Notes: generated by a model not told the origin, from the sequence alone. Shown: positions 49,026 through 59,541, counted from the first letter of the stretch. The stretch: DNA of 64,000 nt from an uncultured Flammeovirgaceae bacterium (GCA_913052485.1 CAJXDN010000004.1:1-64000), one strand, 5' to 3'. Program-made: numbers and translations.

Positions 49026-50546
49026 ATGACAAGGTGTTCAATTTTATTAATTCTTCTACTAATCACCTCTTGTAATTTTCAAGAGAGTGATAAACCAAAT
49101 ATTATTTTATTTTTTTATGATGATTTGGGTTATGGTGAATTGGGAGCTTATGGTCAGAAAATCATTGAAACCAGAAATATTGATGAATTAGCAAAGAATG
49201 GATTGAGATTTACAAATTTTTATTCAGGATCTCCGGTCTGCGCTCCTTCAAGAAGTATTTTACTAACTGGCCTTCACGGGGGACATACTAAGATAAGAGG
49301 TAACCATGAATATGGAAATAGAGGAGATGTGTGGGACTACGCTAAAATGTCTGAGGATCCAAATTTAGAGGGTCAGTATCCAATTGGAGAGTCTGAAATA
49401 ATATTTCCAAAACTTTTGAAGGGTGTAGGTTATTCTAATGGGATGGTAGGTAAGTGGGGATTAGGCCCACCTAATTCTAACTCTATTCCTACAAAAATGG
49501 GGTTTGATTACTTTTACGGGTACAATTGCCAGAGGATGGCACACAATCTTTACCCCCCTCATCTGTGGGAAAATGAAAGTAGAGATATGTTAGATAATAA
49601 AGTTATTTCACCTAAGTTAAAACTTAAACTGGGTCAAGATCCCTACGATGAAAATAATTATAAGGTATTTAATCAGAGCGACTACGCACCAGATAAAATG
49701 CACATTAAGGCACAGGAATTTATAGAAAATAATCATGATAATCCGTTCTTTCTTTACTACGCAAGTCCAATCCCACATGCGCCTCTACAAGCTCCAAAAT
49801 ATTTAATTGATAAGTACAGAGAAATTATTGGTGATGAAGAACCATATCTTGGTAATGTAGGGTACTTTCCTACGAGATATCCGAGAGCAACGTATGCTGC
49901 AATGATTGAATATATTGATATCCAAGTTGGAGAAATTATTGATCAGCTGAAAAGGTTAGATGTTTATGATAATACGGTAATTCTGCTGACCAGCGATAAT
50001 GGTCCAACTTATGCAGGAGGTGTAGATTTTGAGTATTTTAATAGCACTGGAATATTTCAAAATAAGCCAGACAGAATGAAAGGATATACTTATGAGGGTG
50101 GTGTAAGGGTACCATTTGTTGTATCATGGCCAAAAAAAATTAGAAGTGGCAGGGTGGTAGATGATGTATCAATCTCCTACGATTTATTTGCCACCATCAG
50201 TGAGCTTTCAGGAGTAGATGACCCATACTTAACAGATGGAATTAGTTTAGTTGATATATTTACTGATGAAAATATTTCTTTGGATAGAGAGTATATTTAT
50301 TGGGAGTTTCCATCTTACGGTGGACAGCAGGCTGCTAGAATGGGGGATTTTAAAGCTTTAAGAAAAGATATTAAGAAGGGAAATGACAAAATTGAGTTAT
50401 ATAATCTATCGGAGGATATCAGAGAGCAGACAGATATTTCATCTAAAAATCCTGAGATTATAAAAAAATTTAATGATATTTTTATTAGAGAACATGTTAA
50501 ATCTGATATTAAAAGGTTTCACATGGGCTATATTGATGACAATTAA
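49026..50546 (+). CDS. Secreted sulfatase (arylsulfatase-like)
   Basis: Lipobox LITSCNF; NIILFFYDDLGYGELGAYG; GSPVCAPSRSILLTG (CxPSR formylglycine motif); ILLTSDNGPT. Confidence 0.95.
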   Translation: MTRCSILLILLLITSCNFQESDKPNIILFFYDDLGYGELGAYGQKIIETRNIDELAKNGLRFTNFYSGSPVCAPSRSILLTGLHGGHTKIRGNHEYGNRGDVWDYAKMSEDPNLEGQYPIGESEIIFPKLLKGVGYSNGMVGKWGLGPPNSNSIPTKMGFDYFYGYNCQRMAHNLYPPHLWENESRDMLDNKVISPKLKLKLGQDPYDENNYKVFNQSDYAPDKMHIKAQEFIENNHDNPFFLYYASPIPHAPLQAPKYLIDKYREIIGDEEPYLGNVGYFPTRYPRATYAAMIEYIDIQVGEIIDQLKRLDVYDNTVILLTSDNGPTYAGGVDFEYFNSTGIFQNKPDRMKGYTYEGGVRVPFVVSWPKKIRSGRVVDDVSISYDLFATISELSGVDDPYLTDGISLVDIFTDENISLDREYIYWEFPSYGGQQAARMGDFKALRKDIKKGNDKIELYNLSEDIREQTDISSKNPEIIKKFNDIFIREHVKSDIKRFHMGYIDDN

Positions 50547-50555
50547 TTTTGAGTA

Positions 50556-51947
50556 ATGAATAAAATAAATAGAAGAAATTTTCTAAAGAAGACATCTCTC
50601 TCCGGTGCGGCATTAGCAACCACATCTGTACTCTCCTCCTCAAATTATACAGAGAGAGAAAAAGAGTCTAAATATATGGGTGATTTTGCTGCTAGGAAGC
50701 TTTCAAAAGTGAAAGTTGCTTTCGTAGGGGTAGGAGCCAGGGGTACCGGGCACGCTAGACAGTTTGCAACTATTGATGGGACAGAGGTAGTTGGAATATG
50801 TGACCTACATCAAGATTTAGCTGAAAGATCAAAAAAGCTATGTCTCGAAGTAGACAGCCAAAGACATAAAAATATAAGATTGTACCATAGCGGAGAGAAA
50901 GACTGGATAAAAATGATTGAAGATACAAAACCTGATGCTGTATTTATCTCAACTAACTGGGAAAATCATGCTCCAATGGTTATTAAAACTATGGAGTTAG
51001 GTTCTCACGCCTTTGTTGAGGTACCTATGGCAACAAATATGGAAGATCTTTGGTCGATTGTCGACACATCAGAAAAGACCAATAAGCATTGTATGATGAT
51101 GGAAAATGTTAATTATGGTCGTGATGAACTAATGTTTTTAAATATGTGTAGGAAGGGTTATATAGGAGATTTTTTACATGCTGAAGCTGCATATATTCAT
51201 GAGCTAAGATTCCAGATGGAGGAACAGGAGAGGGGAACTGGATCTTGGAGAACACATCATTACGCCAAAAGTAAAGGAAATTTATATCCAACCCATGGCC
51301 TAGGACCTGTGGCACAGTATATGAATTTAGCAAGAGGTGATGATAATTTTGCTTCTCTTGTATCTTACTCAACACCAGCGCTAGGTAGAAAGTTATATGC
51401 AGAAAAAAATTATTCGTCAGATCATAAATGGAATAAATTAGAATATAATAATGGTGACCTTAATACCTCAATAATAAAAACTACTTTAGGTAGAACAATT
51501 ATGGTTCAGTGGGATGAGACAAGCCCTCGACCTTACTCTAGACATAACCTCATACAGGGAACTAAAGGGATTTTAGCTGGATTTCCAACTAGAGTAGCTC
51601 TTGATGGCGGTGTTGATGGAATCACAAGTAATCATCACTCATGGGTTCAGGGTGAAAACTTAGAGAAATTATATGAAAAGTATGATCATCCACTATACAG
51701 AAGGGTGGGTGATGAGGCTAAGAGAATGGGTGGTCACGGCGGAATGGACTTTATAATGAGGTACAGAATTATCGAATGCCTCAGAGAGGGAAAACCACTA
51801 GATCAGAATGTATACGAAGGATGTTTTTGGAGTGCAGTCACACCACTAAGCGCAGAATCTTTGCTTAATGATGGAGCACCTCAAAAGTTTCCAGATTTCA
51901 CTAGAGGAAATTGGAAATCAACGAATCAACTTGATATAATATCCTAA
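50556..51947 (+). CDS. Gfo/Idh/MocA family oxidoreductase, GH109-like (alpha-N-acetylgalactosaminidase family), Tat-like signal
   Basis: NRRNFLKKTSLSGAALATTS; VKVAFVGVGARGTGHARQFATIDGTEVVGICDL; MMENVNYGRDELMFLNMCRKGYIGDFLHAEAAYIHELR; GNLYPTHGLGPVAQYMNLARGD. Confidence 0.85.
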   Translation: MNKINRRNFLKKTSLSGAALATTSVLSSSNYTEREKESKYMGDFAARKLSKVKVAFVGVGARGTGHARQFATIDGTEVVGICDLHQDLAERSKKLCLEVDSQRHKNIRLYHSGEKDWIKMIEDTKPDAVFISTNWENHAPMVIKTMELGSHAFVEVPMATNMEDLWSIVDTSEKTNKHCMMMENVNYGRDELMFLNMCRKGYIGDFLHAEAAYIHELRFQMEEQERGTGSWRTHHYAKSKGNLYPTHGLGPVAQYMNLARGDDNFASLVSYSTPALGRKLYAEKNYSSDHKWNKLEYNNGDLNTSIIKTTLGRTIMVQWDETSPRPYSRHNLIQGTKGILAGFPTRVALDGGVDGITSNHHSWVQGENLEKLYEKYDHPLYRRVGDEAKRMGGHGGMDFIMRYRIIECLREGKPLDQNVYEGCFWSAVTPLSAESLLNDGAPQKFPDFTRGNWKSTNQLDIIS

Positions 51948-54900
51948 TTGTTGGCACCAATTATTAGTGGTGCATTCATTTTATCTAATTCAACCTTCAA
52001 GTTTGGTAATCTTGAAGATATGGCATCAAGTTCCACATATAACTTATCTAGCATGCTGCTCGCTATGTTAATACTCTGCTTATGCTGTCCAGTTGGGCCA
52101 TAAGTAGACGTCAACCCTCTATACGCATTACCAATATAGCTGCTTACTGTTGGGTCATTTTTTACACCAATTTGAGATTTAGCAGAATTACCATAAACTT
52201 TTTTAGATAACTGATTTAGCTCTTCTTCTAATCCAAATAGTCGACTACTTAACTCATTATTAGTAAATTCAGATCTGCTCAATGATAATCTCATTGCCTT
52301 AACCATATTCATAGTCTCATTTAACATATCCATTAGAACTGATTGTCTGTTCTGGGTGTTAAGTACGTTATCAGCATGTAAACTATATTCTTCATATCCC
52401 ATTCCATCTAACGTACTTCTTTCTAAATCAACTACATTAAATGATATAGGGTCGTCTAGTTCAGTGGAAATACCTTCACTTTCTTTCACTAGAGTTGCTG
52501 TATAGTTTCCAGGTGAGGCAAGAATCCCAGAATTATACCACCCACCTCTTCCTCCACTCCTTGGGAGTCTATCTGGATTTATTGCAGTTGCGCTAGAATG
52601 TCTTAAATTCCATGCGACTCTATTTAACCCTTTAGACTTTGGTGCTGAAATTTTATTAATGATTTCACCCTCTAAATTTTTAATAACTATATAAATTTTA
52701 GTTGTTTCCTCTCTGCCCTCTTTCTCAATCGCATCCCAATCAATACCAGGAATTTGTTGTCCTTTCTTAATCATTTCCTTCTCTTTCTTAACCCTTGACG
52801 ACTTCATACTAGGGTAGGACTGAGACAGATGGTAAGTAAATACAGCACCAAAATCAGGATTCTGAGCGAAGTAGTAGTCTCCACCAGTATTTCCAATTGT
52901 ACTTTTTGGTATGTACCATAATGCATCTCTCGTATTAAATAATTTACCTTCTTTTGATAAATTTTCAGTTGACATTTCTCTCAGTGCAGAATAGTCATCC
53001 AAAACATAAAATCCCCTTCCAAACGAAGCGCCAACTAGATCATTTTCTCTTTTCTGTATGGCTATATCTCTGAATGATATTGTAGGTGATCCAGGAACTT
53101 TACTCCAGCTACTACCTCCGTTGATTGTAACATATATTGCAGTTTCTGTAGCACAAAACATCAGATTCTTGGCAACATGGTCCTGAACTAATCTCCACAC
53201 TAAATTCCTCTTAGGTAAGTTACTTGATATCGAAGTCCATGTCTCTCCAAGATCAGTACTTTTAAATAGGTATGGGTCAAAGTCTCCCTCTTTATGATTA
53301 TCTAATGAAACATATACCGTATTGGCATCAAAATTATCAGCCTTAATATCGTTAATAAATGTCCTTGCAGGAAGACCAAGCTTCGTAACTGGAATTTTTT
53401 TCCAAGTCTCACCACTGTTTGTGGTTACCTGTATAATCCCATCATCAGTTCCAGCATATATTACACCCTCTCTCACTGGTGACTCAGATATCGATGTAAT
53501 TGTATTATAATTAGACATTGCTTTCACATCCCACGAGTTATCCCATCCATGCCTCCTGCCCATGATAGGTAGGTCAATTCTCTCTTCATTTCTAGTCAAG
53601 TCACCAGATATTGGCTCCCAACTATCCCCTCTATTTTCTGATTTCCATACTCTTTGTGACGCAAAGTATAATCTAGATGGTTGGTGAGGACTAACTAAAA
53701 TTGGTGAATCCCAATTCCATCTCTCATATTTTTCCCCTTCCCTTGGTTGAGGCTGAATCAACACTGCTTCTCCTGTTTTTAAATCTACTCTGTGAAGTAC
53801 TCCCTGCTGGAATTCTCCATAAACAATGTCATTAAATACTGGATCAGTGGCAGTTTGGTGGCCATCAGCTCCCAGAATCTTATACCAGTGCGCATTTCTT
53901 ATACCTTGTCTCTCATCAGTCCTAGATGGTCCACCAGCTGAACCATTGTCTTGCGTCCCACCAAAGATGTGGTAGAAAGGATACGCGTTATTTACCGCTA
54001 CCTTATAGAACTGAGTAATTGGTAAATTTTTATGATATTTCCATGTTTTTGCTAAGTCAAATGACTCATAAATTCCAGCATCTGTTCCAACAAGAAGATA
54101 GTTAGGATCATTTTCTCTGAAAGCGATAGAGTGATTATCCGAGTGTTTATCAATTTCTTGAAGCTGATTGAAGGTCTTACCTCCGTCCTCTGAAGTCAGA
54201 ATCCTCACATTCATTAAGTATAGTCTATCAAACTTATGGGGACTTGTGTAAAGTTCTTGGTAGTAATGTGGACCAGTAGCACCAGATACTGTATTTGACA
54301 TTTTTTTCCAGGATGAGCCCCTGTCGATAGATTTATAAACAGCCCCTTTAGTTCTCTCTAGCTCGATAGCTGCATATATTACGTCTGGTTTTTGTGGTGA
54401 AATTGCAATCCCTATTTTTCCTTTATTAGAACCTGGTAAGCCTGATTTTAATTCAATCCATGTCTCACCGCCGTCTTCAGATCTGTGAAGGCCTGATTCA
54501 GGGCCACCGCCCATTAAAGCAGCTACAGTTCTATGTCTCTGCCAAGTGGCAGCATACAACCTGTCAGGGTTTCTTGAGTCAATAAGTATATCTGTTACAC
54601 CTGTCCATTCACCACCTCCAAGTACTTTTCTCCAATTTTTTCCTCCGTCACTAGTTTTATATAATCCCCTCTCACCACCTGGACTCCATAGTGGTCCCTG
54701 AGATGCAACCCATATGACATCTGAGTTGTCAGGATGGACAATAATTTTAGATATGTGTTCAGACTTCCTCAGACCCATATTTTTCCACGATTTTCCTCCA
54801 TTTTCACTTTTGAAAACTCCATCTCCGTACGCTACATGCCTACCTCCTACGTTTTCACCTGTTCCTAACCATATTACCGAAGGGTCATTGGGGTCGATAG

Positions 54901-55210
54901 TAATGCAACCGGTCGTGTAGGTCGACTCATTATCAAAAATAGGGGTATAAGTTGTCCCTGAATTTTCGGTTTTCCATACTCCGCTTGATCCTGTGGCGAC
55001 ATACCATACATTATTATTTTCAGGGTGGATGGCAATGTCTGCTATCCTACCTGATAAAAATGCTGGACCAACGTTCCTAAGTTTTAGGGCTGATAAGGAT
55101 AATTTATCATTTTTTGGTTGTGTAGTTGATGACTTGCTTCCTCTTCTCCTTTGAGAGTTTACATCAAATACAAAAATCGATATGAGAGCTAATAGAATTA
55201 GTTTTTTCAT
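51944..55210 (-). CDS. Sortilin/VPS10-like BNR (Asp-box) beta-propeller secreted protein
   Basis: 1088 aa; signal peptide; LKLRNVGPAFLSGRIADIAIHPENNNVWYVATGSSGVWKTENSGTTYTPIF; repeated SxDGGxxW Asp-box motifs. Confidence 0.9.
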   Translation of the reverse strand: MKKLILLALISIFVFDVNSQRRRGSKSSTTQPKNDKLSLSALKLRNVGPAFLSGRIADIAIHPENNNVWYVATGSSGVWKTENSGTTYTPIFDNESTYTTGCITIDPNDPSVIWLGTGENVGGRHVAYGDGVFKSENGGKSWKNMGLRKSEHISKIIVHPDNSDVIWVASQGPLWSPGGERGLYKTSDGGKNWRKVLGGGEWTGVTDILIDSRNPDRLYAATWQRHRTVAALMGGGPESGLHRSEDGGETWIELKSGLPGSNKGKIGIAISPQKPDVIYAAIELERTKGAVYKSIDRGSSWKKMSNTVSGATGPHYYQELYTSPHKFDRLYLMNVRILTSEDGGKTFNQLQEIDKHSDNHSIAFRENDPNYLLVGTDAGIYESFDLAKTWKYHKNLPITQFYKVAVNNAYPFYHIFGGTQDNGSAGGPSRTDERQGIRNAHWYKILGADGHQTATDPVFNDIVYGEFQQGVLHRVDLKTGEAVLIQPQPREGEKYERWNWDSPILVSPHQPSRLYFASQRVWKSENRGDSWEPISGDLTRNEERIDLPIMGRRHGWDNSWDVKAMSNYNTITSISESPVREGVIYAGTDDGIIQVTTNSGETWKKIPVTKLGLPARTFINDIKADNFDANTVYVSLDNHKEGDFDPYLFKSTDLGETWTSISSNLPKRNLVWRLVQDHVAKNLMFCATETAIYVTINGGSSWSKVPGSPTISFRDIAIQKRENDLVGASFGRGFYVLDDYSALREMSTENLSKEGKLFNTRDALWYIPKSTIGNTGGDYYFAQNPDFGAVFTYHLSQSYPSMKSSRVKKEKEMIKKGQQIPGIDWDAIEKEGREETTKIYIVIKNLEGEIINKISAPKSKGLNRVAWNLRHSSATAINPDRLPRSGGRGGWYNSGILASPGNYTATLVKESEGISTELDDPISFNVVDLERSTLDGMGYEEYSLHADNVLNTQNRQSVLMDMLNETMNMVKAMRLSLSRSEFTNNELSSRLFGLEEELNQLSKKVYGNSAKSQIGVKNDPTVSSYIGNAYRGLTSTYGPTGQHKQSINIASSMLDKLYVELDAISSRLPNLKVELDKMNAPLIIGANN

Positions 55211-55317
55211 AGTTTAATGAGTTTAGTTTTTCTAAAAATGGGATGATAATTTATTAAATTTTTTTTAAATATTTCCCAAATTATTGAAACATTAAAAAAA
55301 ATGTATAATATTTAAAT

Positions 55318-55701
55318 ATGGAATTTATATCTGATCAACAACTTGTCTCACTATTTCAAGTAGTTATAGGTCTCTCTGTCATGAGAGTATGGACTATAAA
55401 CTTCAATAAGTCAACACCTTGGAGGGGAGGGGGTGCAAGAAATATGAAAGAAGAATTTACCGCCTACGGACTTCCTATGTGGATGGTATATTTTGTTGGT
55501 ATACTAAAAGTTATTTTCTCTATTGGGCTAATTGCTGGACTATGGGTACCAGAGTTAGTTTTATTCTCTGCCTCAGGTATTGCTATTTTTATGTTCTTTG
55601 CAATCCTTATGCATGTTAAAATTAAAGATCCAATAAAGAAATCAATTCCTGCCCTTACATTTATGGTATTATCTCTACTAATTATTTTTCTTGAAAATTA
55701 A
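55318..55701 (+). CDS. DoxX family membrane protein
   Basis: 127 aa four-TM pattern; FKEEFTAYGLPMWMVYFVGILKVIFSIGLIAGLWVPELVLFSASGIAIFMFFAILMHVKIKDP-like layout. Confidence 0.82.
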   Translation: MEFISDQQLVSLFQVVIGLSVMRVWTINFNKSTPWRGGGARNMKEEFTAYGLPMWMVYFVGILKVIFSIGLIAGLWVPELVLFSASGIAIFMFFAILMHVKIKDPIKKSIPALTFMVLSLLIIFLEN

Positions 55702-56890
55702 TATCTGGTACTTATTTCTTTTAGCTCTTCTCTCTTGTAACAAGAATAGTTTCGATTCAAATACTTCTAAATTTTTTCCATATAATTCCTCAGAGTCATT
55801 CTTATTTTCTACAGACAAAGATCTATTTATTTCTTGGACAGAGCAGGAGGAAGACTCAAATTACCTATATATGAGTAAATTAAATGGGAGTTCGTGGTCT
55901 GATAAGAGGATTATTGCTAAGGGTACAGACTGGTTTGTGAACTGGGCAGATTTCCCATCTATCTCAGTTAATGAGACTTCGCAATCAATATTTACTTATC
56001 ATCTACCAAAGAGTTCAGAAGAAACTTTCTCATATGATGTTAATTATCATTTTAATAAAAATGGCAGATGGTATGATATGGATAAAATACATGACGATAA
56101 CACCTTATCTGAACATGGCTTTGTATCCTCAGTTCCCTATAAAGATGGCTTTATAGTAAGCTGGCTTGATGGTAGGAATACTTACGGCAAAGGTGATCAT
56201 GGTCACGCTAAGGGAGCGATGACACTGAGATCTGCAGTTATTGGTTCTGATGGTAATATAGAGAAAAGATTATTAGTTGATGATATGGTTTGTGATTGTT
56301 GTCAGACATCGATGACAGTATCCGAAGGTATTCCTGTTGTTGTATATAGAGATAGGACTAAAGGTGAGATACGAGACATATCCTTCTCAAGGTATATTGA
56401 TCAGAAATGGACAGAACCACAACCACTTCATGAAGATGGGTGGCAGATAAACGGATGCCCTGTAAATGGTCCAAATATTGATTCTTTCGGAGATAATGTT
56501 GTTGTATCTTGGTTCTCAGCTTCCAAAGGGAGACCAAAAGTTAATATAAAGTTCTCTTCTGACAATGGAAGAACTTACGGTGATAAGATCCTACTAGACG
56601 ACATTAAAAATTCTCCAATAGGAAGGGTTGACGTAGAATTTATAAGTGAGGATGAGGTACTGGTCAGCTGGTTATCGTCAGTAGATGGAAAAGGTCAGTT
56701 ACTACTAAGAAAAATTAAATCAAATGGCGACATTGGACCAATTAAAGTGATAGATCAGATCTCTACGGAAAGATCAACTGGATTTCCTCAAATTGAAGAA
56801 TTTAATGATAATATCTACATCTCTTGGACAGATAACAGCGAATCTAATAAAAGGATTAAGATGACTAAGATTCCGTTATCTGGCATATAA
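55691..56890 (+). CDS. BNR-repeat lipoprotein with CxCC motif (sialidase-fold family), TTG start overlapping doxX
   Basis: MKINIWYLFLLALLSCNKN lipoprotein signal read from TTG; MVCDCCQTSMTVSEG and INGCPVNGPNI motifs; FSSDNGRTYG Asp-box-like. Confidence 0.8.
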   Translation: MKINIWYLFLLALLSCNKNSFDSNTSKFFPYNSSESFLFSTDKDLFISWTEQEEDSNYLYMSKLNGSSWSDKRIIAKGTDWFVNWADFPSISVNETSQSIFTYHLPKSSEETFSYDVNYHFNKNGRWYDMDKIHDDNTLSEHGFVSSVPYKDGFIVSWLDGRNTYGKGDHGHAKGAMTLRSAVIGSDGNIEKRLLVDDMVCDCCQTSMTVSEGIPVVVYRDRTKGEIRDISFSRYIDQKWTEPQPLHEDGWQINGCPVNGPNIDSFGDNVVVSWFSASKGRPKVNIKFSSDNGRTYGDKILLDDIKNSPIGRVDVEFISEDEVLVSWLSSVDGKGQLLLRKIKSNGDIGPIKVIDQISTERSTGFPQIEEFNDNIYISWTDNSESNKRIKMTKIPLSGI

Positions 56891-56908
56891 TATTTCAATT
56901 AATATCAT

Positions 56909-57793
56909 CTATGATATCAGGCTATTGTAAATTTCTAAAGATATTTTTGCAAGCATGTCTGCTCCCTTAACTTCATCTTCTAAATTTTTTGAGAGGAGTA
57001 TTAATACATACGAAGTATTACTATCTAAAAAAACAATACCTGAGTCATGTCTTACCCCTTTAATCCACCCGTCCTTGTGAGCAACTTCAATTGACTTCGG
57101 GAGATATTTTGGAATTATATCGTCATATTTTTGCTTTTTGAGAATATCAACCATTTCTTTTGAAATTTCTGAATTGATAACATTTCCCTCTGCTAATTTC
57201 TCATAGATATTAAGTAAATCAAGAGCTGTTGTAGTATTGTTCATTCCCCGATTGAATGCCTTAATATCTTCTACTCCTCTTATTACATTAATTTTATTTG
57301 CTCCAAGAACTCTCATTGTGCTGTTGATGTCTTGTGAACCTATATAATCAATAACTAAATTTGTAGCAAAGTTGCTGCTTAGAGTTATCATATCGATTAC
57401 TAACTCTCTAAGAGATAGGAAGTTTCCAATTTCTTCATAGATTTTCTTGTCACTATCTTCAAATGAGGATAGGCTGAAAGAGCTACCATCAGCAATGCTT
57501 CTAAATTCATTCTTTACTAGAATAGAATCATCTAATGATATTGCTCCCTCCTGTACATTTCTAAATACCTCGATCATCACTGGAGTTTTCATTGTACTAG
57601 CGGCATGAAACTCCTCATTCTCATTGATCAGGATAGTCTTCCCATCGGATAAATTTTTAAATACTATAGCAAACTTTCCCTCTGATGATTTAAGATATGT
57701 ATTTATTTTTTTTTCTAATGATTTATAATCGTTAGAAAACTTACATGAGGATAAAGTCAACAAAAAAAATAAAAAAAGGAATTTAAATTTCAT
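56909..57793 (-). CDS. Class A beta-lactamase-like serine hydrolase
   Basis: Lipobox LTLSSCKF; HAASTMKTPVMIEVFR (SxxK), TLSSNFATNLVIDYIG (SxN), VAHKDGWIKGVRHDSGIVF. Confidence 0.87.
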   Translation of the reverse strand: MKFKFLFLFFLLTLSSCKFSNDYKSLEKKINTYLKSSEGKFAIVFKNLSDGKTILINENEEFHAASTMKTPVMIEVFRNVQEGAISLDDSILVKNEFRSIADGSSFSLSSFEDSDKKIYEEIGNFLSLRELVIDMITLSSNFATNLVIDYIGSQDINSTMRVLGANKINVIRGVEDIKAFNRGMNNTTTALDLLNIYEKLAEGNVINSEISKEMVDILKKQKYDDIIPKYLPKSIEVAHKDGWIKGVRHDSGIVFLDSNTSYVLILLSKNLEDEVKGADMLAKISLEIYNSLIS

Positions 57794-57856
57794 TATAAAT
57801 AATTAATAACAATATAATTATTTTTAAAAAATGATATTAGTTATTAGATTCAATTT

Positions 57857-58987
57857 ATGAGATATTTATTAGTTTTTATTTTACTTTCATTTACCTTAAA
57901 AGGTCAAAATTTTTATTATCCAGGAGATGTTTGGGTAGAAAAAACTCCTGAGTCACAAGGTCTAGATTCAAAAAGGTTGAGTCAAGCTATTGAATTTGCA
58001 AGAAATAATGAAAATTCGGTTGAGAGAGATCTTAGAATAGCAATCCTCAAGTCATTTGGACGTGAGCCTGGGTACAGAATTAAGGGCCCTACTAAAAAGA
58101 GGGGAGAGACAAATGGATTAATTATTAAAAATGGCTACATCGTCGGGAGATGGGGAGACACAGACAGAGTAGACATGACATTTAGCGTAACTAAAAGCTA
58201 CCTATCCACAGTCGCTGGCATTGCCCACGATAAAAAACTTATCTCGATCAACGATAAATTGAAGGATTACATATGGGATGGAAAGTTTGATGATCCGCAC
58301 AACAGTCAAATTACATGGCACCATCTCCTAAACCAGTCTTCTCAGTGGTCTGGAGAATTATTTGGAACCTACGACTGGGCAGATAGACCGCCAAGAGGGC
58401 TATCTATTGAGGAAATTAAAAAGCAAAAACTCTTACCTCCCGGCAGGGCATACAAATACAATGACGTAAGGGTGAATTTATTATCGTACTCACTCCTAAA
58501 TGTCTTCAGAAAACCTCTTCCAGTAGTTCTCAAAGAAAATATTATGGATCCAATTGGTGCATCGACTACCTGGAGGTGGTACGGATATGATAATTCAATG
58601 GTCGTTGTCGATGGAGTTAATGTGCAGTCAGTCAGTGGGGGTGGTCATTTTGGTGGTGGTATTTTCATAAACTCTGAGGACCACGCAAGATTTGGGTTGC
58701 TTTTCTTAAGAGATGGTATCTGGGAAGGTGAGAGGCTTATATCATCTGAATGGATTAAAAAAATAAGAGTACCATCTGAAAACAATCCAACATATGGGTA
58801 CATGTGGTGGCTGAATACGGATGAAAGGTACTGGGAAGGATTACCAGAAAATATCTACTACGGATCAGGATTTGGAGGTAATTATGTTATAGTAATACCA
58901 GATCATGACATGGTAGTTGTGGCTAGGTGGCTTGATTCCTCCAAAGTCGGAGAGTTTGTAAGAAAAGTTGTTGAGTCACAAGAATAG
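57857..58987 (+). CDS. Serine hydrolase, class C beta-lactamase / 6-aminohexanoate-dimer hydrolase-like
   Basis: DRVDMTFSVTKSYLSTVAGIAHDKKLISINDKLKDY (SxxK), WHHLLNQSSQWSG, GRAYKYNDVRVNLLSYSLL. Confidence 0.9.
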   Translation: MRYLLVFILLSFTLKGQNFYYPGDVWVEKTPESQGLDSKRLSQAIEFARNNENSVERDLRIAILKSFGREPGYRIKGPTKKRGETNGLIIKNGYIVGRWGDTDRVDMTFSVTKSYLSTVAGIAHDKKLISINDKLKDYIWDGKFDDPHNSQITWHHLLNQSSQWSGELFGTYDWADRPPRGLSIEEIKKQKLLPPGRAYKYNDVRVNLLSYSLLNVFRKPLPVVLKENIMDPIGASTTWRWYGYDNSMVVVDGVNVQSVSGGGHFGGGIFINSEDHARFGLLFLRDGIWEGERLISSEWIKKIRVPSENNPTYGYMWWLNTDERYWEGLPENIYYGSGFGGNYVIVIPDHDMVVVARWLDSSKVGEFVRKVVESQE

Positions 58988-59000
58988 ATTTCTGTATGTA

Positions 59001-59447
59001 ATGTTGAAAGAAAAAATAATAGAAGAATTATCTAATTTATTAGAGTATAAAATATCAGAGGTAGAGGAGGAACTTAACCTTTTAACAAAAGATAAGAACG
59101 AGATAACGAAGAGTAGTGCCGGAGATAAGTTTGAGACAAGTCGTGCAACAATCCAGAGTGAATTTGATAAGGTTAGCATAAATTTAATTAAGCTGAAAGA
59201 TCAGTTGAGAAAGATAAAATTAATCTCTATTTCAAGTAAGCCACAAAAAATTGGGTACGGGACGTTGGTTAAGACAAGTAATTCTATGTATATGGTCTCA
59301 ATTGGGTATGGGAAATTAACATTAGGTAGCAAAGATATATATGTGATATCACCTTTATCTCCAATTGGAAGAAAATTGATTGATAGACAAGAAGGAGAGT
59401 CTATAAGTTTTAATTCTAAAAGTGAGAAGATACTTGGAATCTTTTAA
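59001..59447 (+). CDS. GreA/GreB-like C-terminal domain protein (start revised to ATG at 59001)
   Basis: Coiled-coil N-terminal region LLTKDKNEITKSSAGDKFETSRATIQSEFDKV and C-terminal ISPLSPIGRKLIDRQEGESISFN, typical of the GreA/B C-terminal fold. Confidence 0.8.
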   Translation: MLKEKIIEELSNLLEYKISEVEEELNLLTKDKNEITKSSAGDKFETSRATIQSEFDKVSINLIKLKDQLRKIKLISISSKPQKIGYGTLVKTSNSMYMVSIGYGKLTLGSKDIYVISPLSPIGRKLIDRQEGESISFNSKSEKILGIF

Positions 59448-59541
59448 GAGCTCATCAATATAAAATTAGATTTGAATATTATCTCAGAAGTTGGTAGATT
59501 AGGATTGCAAATACTTTAATTAACTAATTAACCAAACTATT

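Noticed and set aside
59448-59541. TAGATTTG match (59467-59474) as promoter for the second sortilin-like gene
   Set aside because: Matches TAnnTTTG but no TTG at plausible -33 spacing; insufficient support
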